Assembly: GCA_026770575.1 (NCBI GenBank)
Contig: MU658051.1
Coordinates: 1-14,748, forward strand
From: Pelagophyceae sp. CCMP2097
Taxonomy: Eukaryota > Sar > Pelagophyceae
Length of the DNA: 14,748 nt
Direction: 5' to 3'
In this document: one piece after another, positions 1-7,241 of the stretch
Layout of the letters: each line of letters starts with the position of its first letter
Position numbering within the stretch: position 1 is the first letter of the stretch
Notes under the pieces: generated by a model
Database searches by the model: none
The model's input: only the letters and a program-made list of their open reading frames with translations
Told to the model about the DNA's origin: nothing
Translations under genes and position numbers: made by a program

Positions 1-61
1 GGCTTGGGCCCGGTTCGATTGGGCCGACATCGGGCGTTCGACGATAACAGACTTGGGCGTC

Positions 62-136
62 AGACTTATTTGAATCCTTTTGTGGGCTCGCTAAGATAAG
101 GAAGACTTATTTGAATCCTTTTGTGGGCTCGCTAAG
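62..136. repeat. 34-bp direct repeat, two copies
   Basis: Positions 62-95 and 103-136 are identical over 34 bp and separated by 7 bp (period 41). The unit begins agacttatttgaatcc and ends gggctcgctaag. It is less GC-rich than the surrounding DNA and lies about 210 bp upstream of the first gene. It could be a duplicated promoter element or the end of an upstream repeat; the sequence does not decide. Confidence 0.9.
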
Positions 137-347
137 CCATGCGGCCTCTTTGTCTCGGGCTTTTCGCGCTGCGGGCATTGTCGAGGCAAGGCTTAGCCCC
201 AGGCACCGGCAAACCGCCCAAAACCGCCCGAACCGCCCAAAAAAAAAAAACGCCCCGAACCGCTTCGCTGAAATTTGGCCCAATGGATTATTTTGGAAGT
301 TTATCCCAAACGGACGCCCTTGCGATGTTGTCCCGCAGGGACTAGGC
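137..347 (+). promoter_or_regulatory. Probable promoter/leader of the TBC gene
   Basis: No convincing coding sequence is seen here. The stretch carries repeated ACCGCCCAAA-like words at about 220-240, an A-tract at about 239-250, and AT-richer DNA around 270-310, just before the first in-frame ATG at 348. No TATA box is recognisable. The promoter call rests on position and base composition only. Confidence 0.3.
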
Positions 348-2732
348 ATGGCCTCGGACTGCGAGCCCGCGGGCGCGCGCGGCGCGGCCCCGAGGCGGCG
401 CGGCGCCGACGCGGGCGGCGATGCTGCTCGCACGTGAGTTTTTTTGCCTCGATCGACTGATGTGGCGGCCGCGCCGCAGCCGCGCCGCTGGAGGGACGCT
501 GCGCCGCGCAGGGCTCGGTGGGCGGCGCTCGTCGGCGTCGACGCGGTGCGCTCGCGGCTGGCGGGCGACGAGGACACGGCGAGGTGCGCGACGGCGCTCC
601 GTCGGCGCGGGCGTGCGGCCGCGCCTCGGCCGCGACGGCGCTGCGCAGCTTCTACCGGCGGCACGCGGGCGCGGAGCGCGGCGCGGCGCGGCTGAGCAAG
701 TCGGGCCTCGAGGGCGAGATCCGCCGCGATGTCCCGCGGACGTTTGGCGAACGCACGTTCTTCGGCGCCGCGGGCGGCGCCGCGGCGTTCTCGCGGGCGC
801 AGGACGCGCTGGCCGACGTGCTCGCAGCGCTCGCCGAGGCCGACGCCGCCACGTGCTACTGCCAGGGCATGAACCTCGTCGCGGCGGCACTTCTCGAGGT
901 GCACGCGACTGGAAGCCTCAGGCGCGAGGCGTTCGAGGTCTACAACGAGGCGCCCGACGACGCTTTGGGCGACGAGGCGCCCGACGTCACTCTGGATGAG
1001 GCGCCCGACGGCAGCGCAGACGGCAGCGCGGCGCCCGAAGGCAGCGCGGGCGAGGGGCCCGACGGCTGCGGGATGGAACCCACCAACGTCGGACTCGACG
1101 AGGCCACGGTCGAGGCGGACGCCGCGGAGGCCGACCTCGACGCCGCGGCAGAGGCCGTGTTCTGGCTCATGCTCGCCCTCGCCGACGCGGCGCCCGCCGA
1201 CGCGCCCGCGGCCGCGCCCGTCGACGACGGTGGCGTCGAGCCGCGGCGGCGCACGGCTTTGGAGCTGGCGGAGCTGTGGCGGCCGGGCATGCCGCAGCTC
1301 AAGCTGCGCGTCTTCCAGTTTGACCGCCTCGTCTGCCTGCGCCTGCCGCGGCTGCGGGCGCATCTCAAAGAGGTGGGGCTGGCACCGGACGTGCTCGCGT
1401 CCCAGTGGTTCCTGACGCTCTTCGCCTATGCGCTCCCGACGCACTGGCTGAAGCGCGTCTGGGACTGCGTCTTTGCCGGCGGCTGGGCGGCCATTTATAA
1501 GATCGCGCTGGCGCGCCTCACCCTGGCGCAGTCAGCGCTCCTGGACCGCGGCCTCGACGACGTTGGCAAGTTCCTCCGCGACCGCCGTGCTTTGTGCGCC
1601 GCGTGCAAGGACGGCGTCGAGAGTCTGCTGGAGGTTGCCGAAGCGTTTGACGTCACGGACGAGACGTTGGCCGACGTCGCGGAGGATTTCGGCTTCGCGC
1701 TCATCGAGGAGCGCCTTGACCTCGCGAGCGGCCCGTCGCAGGGCGACGATTCGCCCTACCGGCCCGCGGCGGAGTGGCTCGCGCGCTACGGCGGCGAGGC
1801 CAACGACGTCCTCGGCGACGCCGACGCTGCGGCGCTCCGGCTCCAGCTCTCGGGCCTCGACTCGCTGGCCACGTCCGACGCCGAGTGCGTGCGCCTGCGC
1901 ATCGACACCGCGGAGCGCGACTCTGCGGAAGCGGCGGACGCGGTGCGCAAGTGCGCCGACGCCGCAGGCGAGGCGCGGCGGCGAGTCGGGTTCAACGTCG
2001 ACCAGAAAAGGCTGCTCCTCAAGACAGCGTCCGACGTCACCGAGGTCGAGGCGGCCACGCTCCGGGCGCGCCGGGGCGACGCGCCCTGGCTGCGATACGT
2101 CTGCTTCCTCTCCGCCAGGCGGCGGCCCGGTTCGCCCTACGTCGGCGCCGCGTCGTATTCGTTCGCCATGGTGCAGCAGAGCGCCGCGAGCATCGAGGCC
2201 GCGCTCGTCGACAACCGCAAGCGCCTCGCAAAGGCCGTGCGTCGCCGTGCTTCGGGCCTTTGAGGAGGCGGGCCCCGTGACCTTTGAGAGGCGGCCTTTG
2301 AGAGGCGGGGCTCGCGACCTTTGCGAGGGTGTGTGCCTCCCCGGCGCGTCTGTGACGCTGGCCAACAGACGGAGGCGCTGGCGCACGCGCAGGGCGACCT
2401 CGACGAGGCCCAGGAGCGAAAGGCGCACGCGCAAGCGCAGCTGGAAAGGATCGTCGCAGACTCGCACCGGTGCGTCATGTTCTCACATGGTCGATTCGGT
2501 CGAGACGCCTGCACGGCCCGTTCGGTTGCGGCGCCTGTATGTGCCTCTGGTGTCTCGATCGACGCACTTTCGTAGGCGGCGAAGGAGCGCGATCTCCAAC
2601 GTCTTCGACGGCGCCGAGTCGCACGACTTGAAACTCGTCGCGCGTCTCGTCACGCAGCTGCGGCCCGCGCCGCGCGACGCTGGCGAGTCGCCGCGGAGTT
2701 CGGTCGCGTCGCGCGACTTTGGCGTCGGCTGA
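348..2732 (+). CDS. TBC-domain Rab GTPase-activating protein, multi-exon
   Basis: This is a predicted Rab GAP acting in membrane traffic by stimulating GTP hydrolysis on a Rab. Proposed exons are 348-433, 494-583, 649-2236, 2369-2469 and 2576-2732; all introns are GT-AG and the phases add up to 673 residues. The TBC core is complete. I-x2-D-x2-R (EIRRDVPRTF) supplies the arginine finger near residue 89. The YxQ glutamine finger follows in YCQGMNLVAA near residue 129, then SQWFLTLFAYALP and VWD. An acidic low-complexity insert with repeated EAPD sits at about 945-1080, inside the domain after the YxQ motif. Exon 4 joins in phase 0 and continues a coiled coil (TEALAHAQGDLDEAQERK). The first exon is the weakest part: an upstream start at 275 with acceptor 479 would also keep frame. 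The target Rab cannot be told. Confidence 0.82.
2257..2329 (+). repeat. CCTTTGAGAGGCGG tandem repeat in an intron
   Basis: The 14-mer CCTTTGAGAGGCGG is present in exact tandem at 2281-2294 and 2295-2308. Variants lie at 2257-2272 and 2318-2329. The array lies in the TBC gene intron 2237-2368. A related CCTTTGAGA word recurs just after the gene at about 2767. Confidence 0.8.
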
Positions 2733-3146
2733 TTTTGGCACCACGCCGCATCTTTGAGCTCCGGGCCTTTGAGACCCGGGTCATTTTAAAGCTTTGCACG
2801 ATACAATCGACGCGGCTCGCCACTCCCGCCGCGGGGCAGCGCGTGAGAGCCCAAAGCCTCGTTCCCAGGGGCTCTTCGCAAGGCAGCGAGGCGACGAGAC
2901 CGCAGCGCAGCGAGACCGGTGGATCAACGCGAGGCCCGTGGACCCTCTTGGGCACCCACGACCGCCACTCGCTCCGGGTGTGGCATTGCGGGGACTGTAT
3001 TCGATCATATCTGGATTCGACTCGTTGAATGTCCTCAGGAATCGTACCACGTCTCGATCAAGTCCTCCTCCGATAGGGAGTGAACACACACGTCGGCGCC
3101 AAACAAATTTCGAAGCTTCACACGCGGCGCCGTGGGCTTCGCGACG
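2733..3146. other. Intergenic stretch between the TBC and glycosyltransferase genes
   Basis: Frame 2 stays open to about 3028, but the translation is Arg/Ser/Thr-rich and shows no domain. The start at 2735-3100 is AT-richer, with ctttgagctccgggccttt and a small CCCGGG-centred hairpin near 2760-2780. It probably holds the 3' UTR of the TBC gene and the promoter of the next gene. I see no RNA gene in it. Confidence 0.5.
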
Positions 3147-6100
3147 ATGCGCTCCCAGCGGCCCGCGGCGTCGAAGACGGGTGCGTGGTGCAGCCGTCGC
3201 TGCATGCCGCAAATGCCTCGCAGCGCCAGAGGCCGGGACCCGACGTGCCGACAGACCGGCCGCCCGCAGGCCTGCTCTTCGTCGCGCTCGTCGCGCTGGG
3301 CCTTGCGCTGACGGCGTACAGCAGCACGATGCTGGTGCACGCCGGCCGCGGTGGCGGCGCCGGGTGTCGGCGCGGACGCGGGCGGCCGCCTCGTAGGTCC
3401 GCGGCTCCGCGGCGCGCGCCGCCCGCGACGGCGAGCTCGCGACCGCGCTCGCGCGCGCGGCACGCGCCGAGGCCCTCGTATCCTACCGGCGTCTGCGAAT
3501 GATCCGTCGCGGGGACTTACCGTCGACGCCGGCAAGGCGCCGCAGAGGCGAAGCCGCGCAGGCCACCGACGCGCTCGCAGTCGCCAAGGCGCGCGCCGTC
3601 CAACTCGCCGCGCTCACGGTGCGCCCCCCCCCCCGCGCGCGCGCGCGCGCGAGACGGCGCGCCGGAATGCGGGCGGCGACGCGCGAGCGAGCAGGCCCGC
3701 GCCGCCGTCGAAGGGCTTGCGGCGGCTGACGCGCTCGCGGCGGCCGACGCGCGCGCGGCGGACGCGGACGCGGCTGCGGCGCAGGCGGACGTGGCTGCGG
3801 CGCAGGCGGAGGCGCGCGAAGTGGTGGCGGCGCGCACGGCCACGGCGCGCGAGGCGGCGCAGGCGAGTGTCGCAGCCACCTGCGAGTCCGGGCCGCGCGC
3901 CGAGTTCCATGCGCGCGCTGCTCGAAACATCGCGCGCGGCGCGCACCGGCACTCGACGCCGCTCTAGGCCGCCGCCGCGGCGCGGGCCGCGACGGCCGCG
4001 GCGGCAACGGTTAAGGCGGTGCTCGCGACGCGCACTCACGAGGCCGACGCCGCCGCGGCGTCGGGCGCGACGGCGGCCGCCGCGTCTGCGGCGGCGGCCG
4101 CCGAGGCGGCGCGCGCTGAAACGGCGCGCGCCCTCGACGCCGAGGCGGCGCTCGCACAAAAGGTGCGCATCGCGGCCGTCGAGGCGGCGCGTGCGGCCGA
4201 GGCGACCCTCTCGGCCATGGATCTGTCGGCGATGTCAGACGCCGAGCTCGAGGGTCTGTCCGATGAGATGCTCTCCGAGGCCGCCCTCGCCGCCATCTCC
4301 GATGAGGCCCTGGCCGACGAGGCACGCGCCGCCGAGGACGCCGCGGACGAGGCGCTGGAGCGCGCCGCGGACGAGGCGGCGGAGCGTGCCGCCGACGCGG
4401 CGGCGGAGGGCACCGCCGAGGACGTGACAGAGGCACTCCGCGAAGCCGAGGCGCGTGGCACCGACGCCGACAAGGCTTTTCGGGCCGGCGCCGAGGCCGC
4501 GGCGCTCCGCAAAGCCGAGGCCGCGGCAGAGGCGCTGCGGGCCGCGGCGGTCCACAGAGCTGAGGCCGTGGCGCTCCACGAAACCGAGGCCGCGGCGTTG
4601 CGCGAAGCCGAGGCCGCGGCGCTGCGCGCGAAGATGGCGTCGGACGTCGCCGCCGTGCGCCAGATCCTCCGGAGCCCCGCCGACGTAGACGCCGCCGCGG
4701 CGAGCGCCGCGGCGCCGCCGCTCGCCGCGCCGGCGGCGGCGCTGGTGGTGTGCTACTCGCACGAGGGCCACGTCGGCGGCGGCCGCGTCTGCGTCGAGCC
4801 GGAGCTGCAGTACACCAAGCCGACCAAGGTGCACCGGCGAGGTGTTTTGGGGTCCCCTGTGATGCTTGCCGGTAGGTGTTTTGGGCGCCGCCGGACGCTG
4901 CAAACAAGGGTTGGCGATTCCAGCACCTCTTCCGCATGGGCCTCGACCAGCACCCCGCCGTCGAGCAGACGGACTCTATGGTGGCGCCCGCGCCCGACGG
5001 GCCAAAGGCAAACGAGCCACGACGGGCGACGACGCGGGGTCGACAGAGGCGCGCGCGGCAAGAGTCGCGAGAGATGTCGCGGCCGGCGCGCGCTCGCGTG
5101 CTTTCAAAGGAGCGCCTGGTCGCATACCGTCCCCGCGTGCCTCCACCGAGTCGTCGACGCGTCGTGCTGTCGTAGAGTCGTAGGAATTCCTGCAGTCGTA
5201 CCGTCGTGCCCCGTAGAAAGAGTCGGCGCTCATCATGTACCTCCCGACGTCGACGCACGTGCCGCCGTTTGCGGCGCTGGGCGCGTCGCCGAGCAAGGTC
5301 GTCGTCGTTCACGAGAGCGACAACGCCGGGTACTACCCGCTCGTCAGCAAGGACTACTACCTCATCTACCTGCGCGCGCCCGCGCCCGATGCTCCTGCGG
5401 GTCGGCAAACGCGAGACAAAACACGAACACGCGACGCCGTGATTACAAAAGCCGGGACAGGGCGCCGTGGTGTCGGTCGTCCGCGGCCCAGCGCTTCCGT
5501 CTCCGCCTTTGGCCGCAGGCTCACGCCGCCCGTTTCTAGGAAGCGATCCTGGGTGACCAAGGCCGACGGCGCATACACGGGCACGGGCCGCCGCTACGCG
5601 CGCGACTACTACCCGATTGCGTACAGCGTGTCAGATCAGTACTTTGACGCGGGGAAGATGGCCTCCGTCGAGCGCACGCTCGCAGTCGTCTGCGAACATC
5701 CGCGCCGTTCGAAGTCGGCGGAAAAGGCACTTTCGAAGCGAAAGGCGGGACGACGGGAGTTTGGAGCGGCTTTTATAGAGGCTCTTCCCTCGAGCCGGGA
5801 GAAGCGTGGCGCGCCAGAAGGAGGCAGACGCGGCGCAGTATGCGTCGCTCCGGGGTGGCTTTTCAGACGCACGAGTTTGCCTTTCACGTTTTGTCGCCAG
5901 GTTCGAACCGGCCGACGGCGAAGCAGCCGACGCGGTCGCGCGTCGTCTCGTGGGTCGCCAAATACCTCGACGAGCACAAGGCGCTCAGGGGCGTCGCCGG
6001 CGAGGTGAACCACGCCGGGCGGCGCGAGATCAACGACAAGTACTTTGACACCATGCGCGCCGCGAGGATCGCGCGGGACCCGCGTCGTATTGGCGCCGAG

Positions 6101-6482
6101 GGAGCAAGGGCGGACGAGGCGGCGCCCGCTTCGCCCGCGCGGGCCCTCCGGCGTGATGCCGCGTCTGCAGGTGGTGACGTGCAACCCGTCGCACTGGGAA
6201 GGCGACTTCCGTACTTTCGAGGCGCTGGCGTCGGGCGCGCTCGTCTTCGTCGACGAGATGTACGCGCCGCACCCGAAGCCGTTCAAGGACGGCGTGCACG
6301 TAATCGTCTACGACAATTCCGACGAGGAGGCGTTTGCGGCCAAGCTCGACTACTACGTCCACCACCCGAAAGAGGCCCAGCTCATCGCCGCGCAGGGGCT
6401 CCGGCACGCACTGCGTTACCACCGCGCCGTCTCGCGCATGGACTTCATCCTGCGGTCCGCGCACGAGGTGACGCTCCTCAAC
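3147..6482 (+). CDS. Type II membrane coiled-coil protein with CgeB/GT1-like glycosyltransferase domain
   Basis: This is a predicted Golgi-type glycosyltransferase; sugar and acceptor are unknown. Proposed exons: 3147-3180, 3255-3334, 3397-3618, 3695 to about 3868, 3968-4828, 4909-4980, 5217-5371, 5540-5706, 5901-6070 and 6171 to about 6482. ATG 3147 gives a short basic tail, then a signal-anchor helix (AGLLFVALVALGLALTAYSS). Exons 3-5 encode an Ala/Glu/Arg-rich coiled coil of several hundred residues. The catalytic part begins near GWRFQHLFRMGLDQ. It includes VVVVHESDNAGYYPL, a YLIYLKRSWVTKADG join, VSWVAKYLDEH, GEVNHAGRREINDKYFDTM and the donor-site motif NPSHWEGDFRTFEALASG, followed by VIVYDNSDEEAF as in Glyco_trans_1_2 (CgeB-like) proteins. 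Introns 5372-5539 and 6071-6170 need GC donors. The 3869-3967 splice is the least certain. Confidence 0.7.
3624..3650. repeat. C-run plus (CG)n microsatellite in an intron
   Basis: A run of 11 C followed by alternating CG lies inside the proposed intron 3619-3694. It is a slippage-prone tract and potentially Z-DNA forming. Its position between two coiled-coil exons in different frames supports that intron. Confidence 0.85.
4840..4885 (+). repeat. 12-bp direct repeat inside intron 4829-4908
   Basis: AGGTGTTTTGGG occurs exactly at 4840-4851 and 4874-4885, offset 34 bp, in the intron before the glycosyltransferase domain. Each copy contains a possible GT donor, and the second is preceded by TAGG. 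It may be a footprint of a small insertion or a pair of alternative donors. Confidence 0.7.
5707..5907 (+). repeat. Intron flanked by GTTCGAA direct repeat
   Basis: The proposed intron 5707-5900 starts with GTTCGAA, and the next exon starts with the same seven bases at 5901-5907. The repeat offset of 194 bp equals the intron length. Splicing here joins VCEHPR to RSNRPTAKQPTRSRVVSWV in phase. The pattern is what an inserted intron with a target-site duplication would leave, although seven bases alone could be chance. Confidence 0.55.
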
Positions 6483-6556
6483 GCCGGTGCGAACTTGCTC
6501 CCGCGCTCGCCTCGACGACTGATCGAGTCCGCGACCACGAAACAGGGACGCCGCAG

Positions 6557-6941
6557 TCGCTCATCCCGTACACGCACACCGCGCGGCAGATCGTGCGTGC
6601 GCGCGCCGCGAAGGGTGGCGCCTTTGGACGAACGGCTCGATCGCCTTTGGACGCACCTCTTGTCGTCCTCGGACGACGGCGCTCACAGGTCATGGACGTC
6701 AACGCGACGACGCAGACGTTTCCTATCGTCGACATTGCGTCTGCGGCGATGAACCGGGAACATGTAGACGCGAAGCTCAACGTCGGTGAGCAGAGGCCGC
6801 GCGTTTCCCGCCGGCGGCGCCCCTGGCGCGCGCGGCCACGCCGAGTCGCTAGGCCGCGCGAAGCACCCGCCGCGCATGTCGGACAAGGCGCGCGACGAGC
6901 TCAACAAGCACAACCTCCTGCTCCGGAGGGACGCGGAAGAG
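6557..6941 (+). CDS. C-terminal exons of the glycosyltransferase gene, or a small separate gene
   Basis: Three short coding blocks are seen. 6557 to about 6607 reads SLIPYTHTARQIVRARA. 6689-6785 reads VMDVNATTQTFPIVDIASA and continues to DAKLN. 6853-6941 reads RAKHPPRMSDKARDELNK to RRDAEE. The join 6785/6853 uses a strong GTGAGC donor and a CTAG acceptor with matching phase. The first block would attach to the preceding exon at about 6482 with a GC donor. An ATG at 6692 could instead start an independent protein. No domain is recognised. The true stop codon is not resolved: the frame stays open past 6942, where a GTAGCC donor is possible. Confidence 0.45.
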
Positions 6942-7241
6942 GTAGCCGCCGCGTCTCTTGGATATCCCTGTTGCTGCTCGGAGACGCCTGACCGCGACGG
7001 GTTAATACGGGAGGTCGCAGAGCCGCGAGCGGCAGCAGAGGCTCGATGCACGCCGGGGGGAGACCCGCGGTCATCTGGTAACGTCGTGCCTTTCGACCGC
7101 CGTCGCAACGCCAGGCGCAAAGCGTCGTGCACGGCCGCGCGCCGCCCGCGCTGGGCCGCCGCCGCCGCCGCCGCTAGGCCAACGGCGCGCGCGGCGCGAC
7201 ATGCATACTCAATATCGAACTTTGTCGTCACGGGTGCTCGA
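6942..7241. other. Region between convergent genes, end of upstream gene unresolved
   Basis: Frame 3 remains open through this stretch, but the peptide is Arg/Ala-rich and without domains. A (GCC)n run lies at about 7156-7175. It probably contains the last exon or 3' UTR of the plus-strand gene and the 3' UTR of the minus-strand gene that ends at 7242. Nothing else is seen. Confidence 0.4.

Noticed and set aside
62..136. Possible CRISPR repeat pair
   Set aside because: Only two copies with a 7-bp spacer in a eukaryotic setting; a CRISPR array needs longer spacers and more units.
434..479. 46-nt intron with GTGAGT donor and the first CAG acceptor
   Set aside because: The donor is strong, but this acceptor breaks phase from ATG 348. 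Acceptor 493 keeps the frame; 479 would need the upstream start at 275.
107..1444. 445-residue minus-strand ORF opposite the TBC gene
   Set aside because: Arg/Ala-rich shadow produced by GC-rich codon use. The plus strand has a clear TBC domain with catalytic fingers.
1532..2467. 311-residue minus-strand ORF
   Set aside because: It lies opposite coding TBC and coiled-coil exons and has no recognisable motif.
4011..5408. 465-residue minus-strand Arg/Pro-rich ORF
   Set aside because: Antisense of the Ala/Glu coiled coil. It is compositionally extreme and crosses several introns of the real gene.
5899..5909. GGTTCGAACC as a tRNA T-loop (also GGTTCGAAC near 10572)
   Set aside because: The flanking bases do not form a 5-bp T-stem and no anticodon or acceptor stem can be drawn. 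The 5900 copy is an intron-exon border.
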